Source: Nitrososphaerota archaeon
GTDB taxonomy: Archaea; Thermoproteota; Nitrososphaeria; Nitrososphaerales; UBA57
Assembly (NCBI GenBank): GCA_022572285.1
Contig: JACZWF010000012.1
Location: forward strand, 1-15,349
DNA length: 15,349 nt
Direction of reading: 5' to 3'
This document shows positions 7,069 through 13,638 of this stretch, piece by piece (within the stretch, counting starts at the first letter, position 1; each line of letters starts with the position of its first letter). The notes below the pieces were generated by a model. The model made no database searches. It was given only the letters and a program-made list of their open reading frames with translations, and had not been told where the DNA came from. The translations under genes were made by a program, and so were the position numbers.

Positions 7069-10000
7069 CTAATCGTGTGTCGATAGGTATTGGATTAGAT
7101 TCAGCTGTCCTTCGTCCACCTCAGGAGGGAAGAGGGTTTTGAGTTCTTCCGAAAGCAGGTCTATTCTATTCTTGAGATACTCTCCAACATCAAATTCATT
7201 AGACAAGTTTTTCGTAATCTGTAAGTACTTTGATATTGATTTTCTGGAGACCGTTTGTTGTAATTGTCCACCACATGACTCACATTTTCCAAGTAGCGGT
7301 ATTCTTCTATTTCGGCGGCCACATTTTTTGCAACGGAATACCTGTCTAAGATAAGCTCGCATATTGCCGATGATATCTGGAATTAGATGTGTCCTAAGTA
7401 CGGCAGCAACGACATCGTCAGGATTAACAGCCCTGATTTTCTTAGCGATGTCTATCTGATTCTCGATTTTCTCGCTAAGACTCCCCAGAGTTGAATAGCT
7501 ACTTCGAGGAGGTCCTAGTGAGATTGATGTTGTGTGATGGGTGAAGTAGAGGTTCTGGAATTGAGACTTATCTTTCAGTCGATCTTTTATTATTTGTATA
7601 CTTCCTGTGATTTCAGTTGGTATCTCTTGACTAATTGTATTTTTGTAGAAGTCTAACGGGTAGTTTTTCATGACATCAAAATTATATGCTTGTCTCTGGA
7701 CTTCTGTTGGTATGATTATAGGTTGTATCATTAGGGGTGTGTCCATCATGCCTCCAATCTGGGCTGGCAAGAACTCTTTAGAGAAATTTAACAGAATATC
7801 CATTAGGAGTAATAGAGCGTCTCCATCTCCATCACAATCTCTCCTCTTAGCTGAATGCCAATATGGGTGAGCAAAGCATACCTGTGATTTGGTAAAACCT
7901 ATCACTCTACCCACCACGCCAACGGAGGTGTGTGGTGCTAATCCGACTACTAATTGACCTATTAGGTCTTCTTTACTCCTCAATTCATAGAATCTTCTAT
8001 TTTTATACACGTGAACCAGGAGATCGTCAATGAACCTGGTAGTTCGTAATAGACACTCCGCTGCCTCATTAGGTATTACTATATCCTGAGTGAAAAGTTC
8101 GAAGATTTGGTCTTCTTTCAGTAGTTGTTGTCCGTCTATATCGATCTCATAACCAAGCTCCCTTAGTTTTTGTATGTTAGTGTTAATCATCCTTGGTGTT
8201 GCGTGTGTAAGCGGGACATTTGTTACGTCGAATCTAATAGTTCCATCTTTATAGATTGAGAGGTCGTGTTTATTTCTTAGGATTCCCTTCTCTATAGGTT
8301 CAGGGAAACGAGCTGCACTTGTGAGATTAATTACCCCCTTTAGGGGAGCTTTTGGAATATATTTTACCGTCTTAACTGCTTTAGTGATATTGTCTCTTAG
8401 TGGATATTTGGTTGTGGTGTATGGCACCGCTGTATCTTGACATTTTGAGCATATGTCACTAGTGAGAACTCGGTTACAGCTAGGGCAATTATATAAAATT
8501 TCGGTATCTGACTTGCAATTCGGGCATTTATTAGATGTGCTATGAATTCCGCAGTTTTTACATCTGGAGTTAATTATTTCTATCTCAAAGCCTTCAGTTT
8601 TTGATGCTTGGATAAGGTCTCTTTTACTTCCTCCGGAATTCCCTACTGGAAATAAAAGATGTACTGGGGGTTTCATTTTTCTAATCATTGCTTTCTCAGG
8701 CCTACCTACTCTAACCCCAACGAAGGTAGAACTCTTCCTTCGAATTGATGCTCCAGATAACAGTGTAAGGAGCTCTTCAACGCTACTCCAGCCCTTTATA
8801 ACTTCATTTCCCTTGCTAAGAGCTAGAGTAAATGAAACGGCATCTGCTGTTTCTCCTTCAATAATTATGTCATTGTTGGTATTGCTAAGTCTATGTGGAA
8901 TACCAGCTTGTTCTAAGATTTTCTTGATTTCTTCTGAGTTAGTGGAAAGAAGGTTTATGCCAACTGGTGTTAAACTTCTTCGGAGTTTGAGAATTTCCGT
9001 AACTGAGAGTAGATCCCAATAAAATAGATGTTTGGGGTGTAAACTAACGTTAAGTTCTCTTGATAAGATCCTTGCTATTTCAAAGGTTGGTGGAGCTCCA
9101 TTGAGTATTCTAGCTAGTGTAGAATCTAATATTGAAATTTTCTTTGGTTCTTGGTCTGCGTTCCTTTTGCTAATAACTTCTTGAAGTTCTTTTAGCCATA
9201 TCTCTTCAACGTATCCACTGGGTTCTAGCCTAGTGTTGTTCTCTAAGAAGTCTCCAAAAGATATAAGGAGATCGCCGAGGAAAAGGATTTCATGTAACTC
9301 ATTTTTCATATTTAGTGCGTCTTGAACGCTGTCTATTCGTAGGACTCTACCATTTCTTAATTTGGCGATGGGCCCGTCTATGCTATCTGTAAATGCAATA
9401 GTTGCTGCTTTTCCTGGCAGATTTATTTTTACTTGTGTTCCTACGACTACTGGATACCCAAGAAGAGCAGTTGTAGCAGGATGAATTCCTATTGTTGCAA
9501 GACCTGTATTAAACGCCCTTCCATACCTAAGACGAAAGCCTCCTTTCTGATTGGGAACTGAAAGCACAGGCCGTCCAGCTATTACTTCCTCAAAGTGGGA
9601 GCTTCCTGCTTGTGTCTCATCAGTTCCATGTTGTCTAGAATCTTCTAGTGTTTCTAACCAATCCCAACCTTGTATTGATAGCTCGGTGACGAGCTTTGAG
9701 AGTTTTCTTGCTCGACCAATAATTCCATCGTTCAGGACTCTTAGTGCTCCACCTCTTACTCTATCGGTCTCAATCCTTTTCATGCCTCTGTGAGTAATCA
9801 CCTCAACGGGATCGGTTTCAACTCCGGTTATCTCCACCGGCATATGAAGCATAGCAAACTTCACAGCATGATCTGAAACTCTAAATTGGAAGTTTCCGAC
9901 ATCTCTCTCATATACTCGTAATTCCTCTAGCATTCGCCCAACCTCGTCATTTCCAGGGGAGTTTGGATGATAGACATCAAGAGCTAGAGCTTTTCTTACG

Positions 10001-10533
10001 TGATCTGCGATAATTAGCGAAAAAGCTGCTTCCGTTCCGCCCGCTGATCTAATTGGTCCAGCGAAGTATATGGAAGCATAACTTGTACCATCGTCATTTT
10101 TCTTGATTTTCACAGAGGAGATTCCTTGTATTGGTGCTACTGTAACTCCCTCTGTTACTACTGCGAGGCCTATTCTAACAGCGATGTTTAGTGCTTGATC
10201 GGTCTGGAGGAAACCGTGTTTTCCTAGCGCGATATCCTCTGCAATCTTAAGTGCAGCTACCTCAGACCTGTTATGTCGGAGAAGCTCTCTTAATGCATCA
10301 GCTATAGGAAATTTTAGTAGGAGACTTACTCTGTCTGCTATATCGAGAGAGATATCTGATTCTGGTATTATGGATGGATCTATGCCTATTGTCTTCGCTC
10401 TAGAGCTAATCTGATACTGGGTGTAAAAGTCGGTTAGTATGGCATTGATGTATTGGCTATACAGTTTTGGGAATGGTGCTAGTTTAGCTATTTTCTCAAA
10501 AATCCTTGTGGATTCTAATCTCTCCGATTTTCT
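7069..10533 (-). CDS. polC: DNA polymerase D large subunit (DP2), no canonical start codon
   Basis: DP2 is the catalytic subunit of the archaeal replicative polymerase D. Conserved parts are YFAGPIRSAGGTEAA, ETDPVEV, DRVRGGALRVLNDG, SGRPVLS, four-cysteine zinc modules (about 8450-8570), the catalytic aspartates in DCDGDGDA (7816-7839), IGGMMDTPL and a C-terminal zinc finger. No intein is present. The nearest usual start, GTG 10113, would delete about 140 residues that read as conserved DP2 N-terminus (SLDIADRV, ALKIAEDI, VRIGLAVVTEGVTVAPIQGI). The open frame reaches the TGA of the GGGP synthase gene (10534-10536), but this stretch holds no in-frame ATG, GTG or TTG. Candidate initiators are ATT 10503, ATA 10491 and CTG 10464. 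The coordinates give the coding extent of about 1,154 residues, not a proven start. Confidence 0.93.
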   Translation of the reverse strand, partial: RKSERLESTRIFEKIAKLAPFPKLYSQYINAILTDFYTQYQISSRAKTIGIDPSIIPESDISLDIADRVSLLLKFPIADALRELLRHNRSEVAALKIAEDIALGKHGFLQTDQALNIAVRIGLAVVTEGVTVAPIQGISSVKIKKNDDGTSYASIYFAGPIRSAGGTEAAFSLIIADHVRKALALDVYHPNSPGNDEVGRMLEELRVYERDVGNFQFRVSDHAVKFAMLHMPVEITGVETDPVEVITHRGMKRIETDRVRGGALRVLNDGIIGRARKLSKLVTELSIQGWDWLETLEDSRQHGTDETQAGSSHFEEVIAGRPVLSVPNQKGGFRLRYGRAFNTGLATIGIHPATTALLGYPVVVGTQVKINLPGKAATIAFTDSIDGPIAKLRNGRVLRIDSVQDALNMKNELHEILFLGDLLISFGDFLENNTRLEPSGYVEEIWLKELQEVISKRNADQEPKKISILDSTLARILNGAPPTFEIARILSRELNVSLHPKHLFYWDLLSVTEILKLRRSLTPVGINLLSTNSEEIKKILEQAGIPHRLSNTNNDIIIEGETADAVSFTLALSKGNEVIKGWSSVEELLTLLSGASIRRKSSTFVGVRVGRPEKAMIRKMKPPVHLLFPVGNSGGSKRDLIQASKTEGFEIEIINSRCKNCGIHSTSNKCPNCKSDTEILYNCPSCNRVLTSDICSKCQDTAVPYTTTKYPLRDNITKAVKTVKYIPKAPLKGVINLTSAARFPEPIEKGILRNKHDLSIYKDGTIRFDVTNVPLTHATPRMINTNIQKLRELGYEIDIDGQQLLKEDQIFELFTQDIVIPNEAAECLLRTTRFIDDLLVHVYKNRRFYELRSKEDLIGQLVVGLAPHTSVGVVGRVIGFTKSQVCFAHPYWHSAKRRDCDGDGDALLLLMDILLNFSKEFLPAQIGGMMDTPLMIQPIIIPTEVQRQAYNFDVMKNYPLDFYKNTISQEIPTEITGSIQIIKDRLKDKSQFQNLYFTHHTTSISLGPPRSSYSTLGSLSEKIENQIDIAKKIRAVNPDDVVAAVLRTHLIPDIIGNMRAYLRQVFRCKKCGRRNRRIPLLGKCESCGGQLQQTVSRKSISKYLQITKNLSNEFDVGEYLKNRIDLLSEELKTLFPPEVDEGQLNLIQYLSTHD

Positions 10534-11283
10534 TCAGCCCTCTCTTACAGCTTGCATAATTTTCGGTAGGAGGGTTTTGTAGGTGTTAGACTCAAATAAT
10601 GTTCCGAGAACTATTGCGTCAGCTCCAGCTTTCGCGACAGCTTTAGCAGCTTCCGGTTCTTTGATTCCTCCTCCTGCGATCAGGAATCCATCATATACCT
10701 TTCTGACGGCAGTAATTAAATCGGTTGGCACTGGTGAGGAGGCGCCAGAGCCTGATTCGAGATATAAGAATCGCATGCCCATATATTGCCCTGCTAGGGC
10801 GTACATGGCTGCTAAATCTGGTTTAGATGAAGGTATTCCTCTTGCTTGTCCTATGAAACCTGTAGTTCCGCCATCTCCTACTACTATATACGCTGTGGGT
10901 AGAGCTTCAATAGAATGTTTTCTGACTGCGGATGCCCCAAGAGCTTGAGCTCCAGTAATGAAGTATGGGTTATCTGAATTTAATAGTGATGTAAATAGGA
11001 TGGCGTCTGCGTATGGGCTGACCCCCGTAATATTCCCTGGGAAGAGGATTATTGGGATCTTGGTGTCTTCTTTAATTTTCTTTATGAAAGAGTTAAGCTC
11101 GATCTGATCTGCGATTGTTGAGCCACCTACTAGTATGGCTGAGACACCTTCATGTTCCACGGTCTTGGCGATTTCGCCGGCGTCTTGGTTTCTAATGTTC
11201 TCTGAATCTAGTAGACTAAAACAGATTGTTCGTCTTCCTTCTATCTCTTTCATAAGGGCCTGTTCTACCGCGCCTATTTTCAT
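10534..11283 (-). CDS. Geranylgeranylglyceryl phosphate synthase
   Basis: This enzyme joins sn-glycerol-1-phosphate to geranylgeranyl diphosphate, the first committed step of archaeal ether-lipid synthesis at the membrane surface. The 249-residue TIM barrel shows FPGNITGVSPYADAILFTSLLNS (81-103), YLESGSG (174-180, prenyl and phosphate binding), GGGIKEP (204-210) and ADAIVLGTLFE (221-231), the standard glycerol-phosphate grip. The SLLNS and YLESGSG forms fit the group-II enzymes. Its ATG overlaps the Elf1 stop (11280-11283). Its stop is followed immediately and in the same frame by DP2 sequence, so one TGA alone separates a lipid enzyme from a polymerase. I see no reason to call this a functional fusion. 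Confidence 0.95.
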   Translation of the reverse strand: MKIGAVEQALMKEIEGRRTICFSLLDSENIRNQDAGEIAKTVEHEGVSAILVGGSTIADQIELNSFIKKIKEDTKIPIILFPGNITGVSPYADAILFTSLLNSDNPYFITGAQALGASAVRKHSIEALPTAYIVVGDGGTTGFIGQARGIPSSKPDLAAMYALAGQYMGMRFLYLESGSGASSPVPTDLITAVRKVYDGFLIAGGGIKEPEAAKAVAKAGADAIVLGTLFESNTYKTLLPKIMQAVREG

Positions 11284-11516
11284 GCTATAACTCCACTTTT
11301 CATAAACCAGTCGACAAAGTCGTTATAGACGTCGACTGGCTCCTTGTTGTGAGCGGTCTCATAGGTCTTAGAAAGACTGCAATTCCCGCAAATAATGTTT
11401 GTGTGGTCCTTGTCATTGCTTACTCTAACTGAAATGTTCCCGCACCTTGGGCACGAGAATACACTCGGAAGTGTTCGCTTAACCGTCCTGATTGCTCGTT
11501 TTCTTCTCCTCCCCAA
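11280..11516 (-). CDS. Elf1-like zinc-ribbon transcription elongation factor
   Basis: This is a 78-residue protein with a basic N-terminus (GRRRKRAIRTVKRTLP), then a four-cysteine zinc ribbon, C22-x2-C25 and C43-x2-C46, and an acidic, aromatic C-terminal helix (EPVDVYNDFVDWF). This is the arrangement of archaeal homologues of Elf1, which in eukaryotes binds RNA polymerase II and helps it pass nucleosomes. The archaeal function is assigned by homology only. The start is TTG 11516; GRRRKR just after it is where family members begin and no ATG lies nearby. A TATA-like AATTTATC on the minus strand (11546-11553) would place transcription start within a few bases of this codon, so the mRNA may be nearly leaderless. 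It heads the Elf1-GGGPS-DP2 group. Confidence 0.85.
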   Translation of the reverse strand: MGRRRKRAIRTVKRTLPSVFSCPRCGNISVRVSNDKDHTNIICGNCSLSKTYETAHNKEPVDVYNDFVDWFMKSGVIA

Positions 11517-11545
11517 TCTAATTCAATGTGTTTGAACAAGTGCAC

Positions 11546-11553
11546 GATAAATT
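11546..11553 (-). promoter_or_regulatory. TATA-like box of the Elf1-GGGPS-DP2 group
   Basis: On the minus strand AATTTATC lies about 35 bases before the TTG start of the Elf1 gene. With the usual TATA-to-start distance, transcription would begin close to the start codon. No other promoter-like sequence is visible before GGGPS or DP2, so the three genes probably share it. Read by eye only. Confidence 0.35.
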
Positions 11554-11628
11554 GTTTAGGGCTCTAGGAATGGGATTTTTGATTTCCTTAAGCCAATAAA
11601 AGATAATATTTTGTATATTTAATTGATA

Positions 11629-11640
11629 TTTTTAAATAAT
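11629..11640 (+). promoter_or_regulatory. TATA-like box for the 135-residue gene
   Basis: TTTTTAAATAAT within an A+T-rich stretch is a plausible TATA box. Transcription would start near 11662, about 20 bases before ATG 11681. It drives a gene divergent from Elf1, and the two promoters share a 164-base intergenic region that holds no other recognisable element apart from two TTAAGCC copies (11588-11594, 11647-11653). Confidence 0.4.
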
Positions 11641-11680
11641 TTTTGTTTAAGCCTTAGCCAAAAGTATTATACAAAAGTGT

Positions 11681-12088
11681 ATGGTGATTCATGGTATGAT
11701 TGAGGATATGTTATCTAAGGATTGGCTAATAAGATACCTTCTAGAACGGAGTGATCTAACTCTTACGCAGGCGGATACCCTAATGATATTCTTTGAATAT
11801 CGTTCAAGGGGGGATTCCCTTAGTGGGATGATTCTTGCCAGGGATGGAGGTGAGGTATCGAAGGGATCTTTCGATAGATCTCTTAGGCAGGGCAAAAATA
11901 ATATAAAAAGGTCTTTAAACACATTAATTTTTTCATATTATTTAGGTTTCTTCGATAAGGAATTACTGAGGTCGTTAGTTAGGATTTGTGATTTATTATT
12001 AGACCTTCGAGGATTAGAAATACCCGAGTCCAGATTAAAGGAGGTTGCCGATGTGATTGAAGAGGCCTGTAATAGATTTGTGGGTTAA
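11681..12088 (+). CDS. Conserved-looking helical protein, function unknown
   Basis: I do not recognise this 135-residue protein. It is predicted mostly helical and soluble, with no cysteines apart from two near the end (ICDLL, EACNRF) and no transmembrane segment. The segment SGMILARDGGEVSKGSFDRSLRQGKNNIKRSLNTL resembles a helix-turn-helix with a short basic wing, suggesting a DNA-associated role, but this is weak. ATG 11681 is used; ATG 11696, five codons later, is as good. It is followed after 40 bases by the membrane-anchored winged-helix gene on the same strand, so the two probably form an operon close to the proposed origin. Codon use looks like that of the neighbouring genes, so I take it to be real. 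Confidence 0.75.
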   Translation: MVIHGMIEDMLSKDWLIRYLLERSDLTLTQADTLMIFFEYRSRGDSLSGMILARDGGEVSKGSFDRSLRQGKNNIKRSLNTLIFSYYLGFFDKELLRSLVRICDLLLDLRGLEIPESRLKEVADVIEEACNRFVG

Positions 12089-12128
12089 AGGAGCTTAGTT
12101 AATAATTATGTGGTGGTGACCTCGTGAT

Positions 12129-12674
12129 GTGATTAGTGTAGCTGTTGATGTGATACTAATTTCTATTACGGGTTATACGATTGTAATTGGCTTGTTATCC
12201 TTTTGGTTTATGATTAGGATGAGATTGATTCTACGTCAGCAAAAGGAAGGTGCTGAATTACTTGGTCATATGGTTTCCAGCATTTATGACTCTATTAATG
12301 ATAAAGAAAGGAGAATTGTAGACCTGATGTATCGTACTGACTTGCTCGAAACGACTCTCAGGCGCCAAAGAGTTACCATTGAGGCTGAGGGCGATTGGTC
12401 TAAAGTAAGTCGTCGTGATGTTAGGCGTGACGTGATGTTAAATATCACGCCAGGCCGAAGCAATAAAGTTTCTGAGACAGAGTTCAGGCTGCTTCATTCT
12501 CTAGCTGAGAAGCCACTTAGGGTATCTGAGATTACTAGGTCTATGGGTAAATCTCGGGAACATACGAGCAGGATGCTAGGGAAACTTGTTACGAAGGGTT
12601 TGTTAGAGCGTTTGAGTACAGAGGCAGGGATCATGTACGCTCTTACAGATGGAGGTAAAGCTGTAGTGATGTGA
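12129..12674 (+). CDS. Membrane-anchored winged-helix (MarR-like) regulator
   Basis: This 181-residue protein has one N-terminal transmembrane helix (about 5-29, VILISITGYTIVIGLLSFWF), a helical, charged linker (30-80, possible coiled coil), and a C-terminal winged helix (about 105-181). The winged helix contains LRVSEITRSMGKSREHTSRMLGKLVTKGLLERL and a YALTDGGKAVV wing typical of MarR/IclR-like domains. The positive RMRL after the helix would hold the C-terminus in the cytoplasm. This predicts a regulator that binds DNA while attached to the membrane; its targets are unknown. The start is GTG 12129, preceded by GGTGGTGACC (12111-12120) as a plausible ribosome site; no ATG fits. It converges on the next gene with 2 bases between stops. 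Confidence 0.8.
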   Translation: MISVAVDVILISITGYTIVIGLLSFWFMIRMRLILRQQKEGAELLGHMVSSIYDSINDKERRIVDLMYRTDLLETTLRRQRVTIEAEGDWSKVSRRDVRRDVMLNITPGRSNKVSETEFRLLHSLAEKPLRVSEITRSMGKSREHTSRMLGKLVTKGLLERLSTEAGIMYALTDGGKAVVM

Positions 12675-12676
12675 TG

Positions 12677-13072
12677 CTACTTTGTGATGTGAGCAATTTT
12701 TGGTCTTTTGTAGGACCAGCCGGAGTTTGTTTTCTCCCGTGAGAGTTGGCCTCGCGTTTCAAGCCTGGCTAGATATGTTGCTACAGTGCTAAGTTTAATT
12801 TCCTCTGAATGTTCGTCCTCAAATAGGTTTATAATATCACTTGATGAAAAACTTCCTAGTGGAAATTTTAATTCAATAAGTCTACAAACTTTCCCAAAGG
12901 TAGTATTAGGATCTCCCAGGAGAGAGTCTTCTGAATGTTGATTCATAAGATTTATGAATCCGGTAATTTTTGCGAGCTTGTCTTCGGAAATTGATCCTTG
13001 GAACGATAGGGTATACTTAGCTCCTTCGCCATCCTCAACCTCTAGGCGTAGTCGCTTGGGCATAGAGTGCAT
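12677..13072 (-). CDS. Winged-helix protein beside the origin region
   Basis: The 131-residue protein starts with a strand-rich N-terminus (PKRLRLEVEDGEGAKYTLSF), followed by helices (EDKLAKITGFINLMNQ) and a C-terminal winged-helix-like domain (FSSSDIINLFEDEHSEEIKLSTVATYLARLETRGQL then a wing, GWSYKRPK). The STVATYLARLETRG stretch is a good recognition-helix candidate. I do not know the family. ATG 13072 is used. However, a TATA-like CTTATACAG on the minus strand (13088-13096) would start transcription near 13066, which fits a leaderless message using ATG 13063 (MPKRLRLE). The gene lies directly left of the proposed origin, divergent from orc1, which makes a role in replication or origin regulation possible but unproven. 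Confidence 0.75.
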   Translation of the reverse strand: MHSMPKRLRLEVEDGEGAKYTLSFQGSISEDKLAKITGFINLMNQHSEDSLLGDPNTTFGKVCRLIELKFPLGSFSSSDIINLFEDEHSEEIKLSTVATYLARLETRGQLSREKTNSGWSYKRPKIAHITK

Positions 13073-13219
13073 GAGAATGATGTGACCTGTATAAGTGAAG
13101 GCCCTGTGAACATGTGAACGAATATGTCAAATTTCAATAACTAGGTTCATTTGTGTAATAGCTTGAGTATTATTTCACACGGGTTGTGAGTTAGAAATAA
13201 AATTGAGGTATGAAAACTA

Positions 13220-13240
13220 CTCCAGTGGAAATGATGGGGT
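13220..13240 (+). repeat. ORB-type origin recognition box 1
   Basis: CTCCAGTGGAAATGATGGGG matches the archaeal ORB pattern of an inverted-repeat core (CCAGTGGAAA-like) followed by a G string. The G string points right, toward the A+T-rich core and orc1. Established ORBs are bound by the winged-helix and AAA+ domains of Orc1/Cdc6. The match is judged from memory of the consensus. Confidence 0.8.
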
Positions 13241-13279
13241 TCATTACAGGATATTCTAACTGTTATGAAGTGAAAGGAG

Positions 13280-13300
13280 TTCGAGTGGAAATAAAGGGGT
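13280..13300 (+). repeat. ORB-type origin recognition box 2
   Basis: TTCGAGTGGAAATAAAGGGG shares the GAGTGGAAAT-type core and G string with box 1 at a centre-to-centre distance of exactly 60 bp and in the same orientation. That spacing would place two bound initiators on nearly the same side of the helix. One core base differs from box 1 (CGAG in place of CCAG). Confidence 0.75.
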
Positions 13301-13343
13301 GGATTTTAAGCTCTAATTTCTAAGGCGTTCACAATTTACATTT

Positions 13344-13375
13344 AGAGAGAGAGGGGCCTGCCTTCCTCTGGAGAT
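13344..13375 (-). repeat. Inner origin element, left arm
   Basis: Read on the minus strand this is ATCTCCAGAGGAA (13363-13375), a short spacer, then CCCCTCTCTCTCT (13344-13356). Its first 13 bases are identical to the right arm at 13517-13529. The core resembles an ORB core (CTCCAG-GGAA) but is followed by a pyrimidine tract in place of a G string. The core end faces the A+T-rich region. Confidence 0.75.
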
Positions 13376-13516
13376 CTTTATTATTATTACTAATGAGTTT
13401 AACTCATAGTTAACAATTTAATCATTTAAATTTAATTCATATCTATTTAATTAAATAATTTCTAACAAGAGCGGTCTATCTCTCTATTAATAGTAATATG
13501 AATATCAATCTAGTCT
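13376..13516. other. A+T-rich duplex-unwinding region
   Basis: Bases 13381-13470 hold 13 G or C in 90, about 86% A+T, the lowest-melting stretch in the window. It contains a near-perfect palindrome ATGAGTT-T-AACTCAT (13393-13407) and ATTTAATTAAAT (13445-13456). It is bracketed symmetrically by the two inner elements. This is the expected place for initial strand opening. Confidence 0.75.
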
Positions 13517-13547
13517 ATCTCCAGAGGAAATGTACCCTCTCTCTCTC
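13517..13547 (+). repeat. Inner origin element, right arm
   Basis: ATCTCCAGAGGAA (13517-13529), a 5-base spacer, then CCCTCTCTCTCTC (13535-13547). It is the mirror partner of 13344-13375 with the same core and pyrimidine tract; the spacer differs slightly in length and sequence. A repeated GTCTATCTC overlaps its left edge, with a second copy near 13474-13482. Confidence 0.75.
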
Positions 13548-13638
13548 AACCTAGATCAAAAAGGATTAGTGATTAGGTCCAAACAATCAGCCTATACTAC
13601 TTAGGAGATAAGCGAAAAAGAAATAGTTACACAAGATT

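Larger units (their letters stand above)
13073..13638. other. Candidate chromosomal replication origin (oriC)
   Basis: This 566-base gene-free region lies directly upstream of orc1/cdc6. It contains two ORB-type initiator boxes in the same orientation (13220-13240 and 13280-13300, 60 bp apart). An inverted pair of a second element (13344-13375 and 13517-13547) flanks a very A+T-rich core. Known archaeal origins have this organisation: origin-recognition boxes beside a duplex-unwinding element, next to an Orc1/Cdc6 gene. The left part (13073-13215) holds only weak repeats: GTGAACATGTGAAC (13106-13119), a bulged inverted repeat (13153-13180) and a degenerate box-like stretch (13188-13206). The right part (13548-13638) shows no clear motif apart from the orc1 leader. 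Confidence 0.85.

Noticed and set aside
10111..10113. GTG 10113 as the true DP2 start
   Set aside because: About 140 residues upstream in the same frame match the DP2 N-terminal domain, so this start would cut the protein.
7069..10533. Intein in DP2
   Set aside because: DP2 is a frequent intein host, but the catalytic region and other motifs run without interruption and the length is normal.
13344..13547. Insertion sequence with terminal inverted repeats around the A+T-rich core
   Set aside because: The arms resemble terminal repeats, but the 145-base interior encodes nothing, there is no clear target duplication, and the position between ORBs and orc1 fits an origin better.
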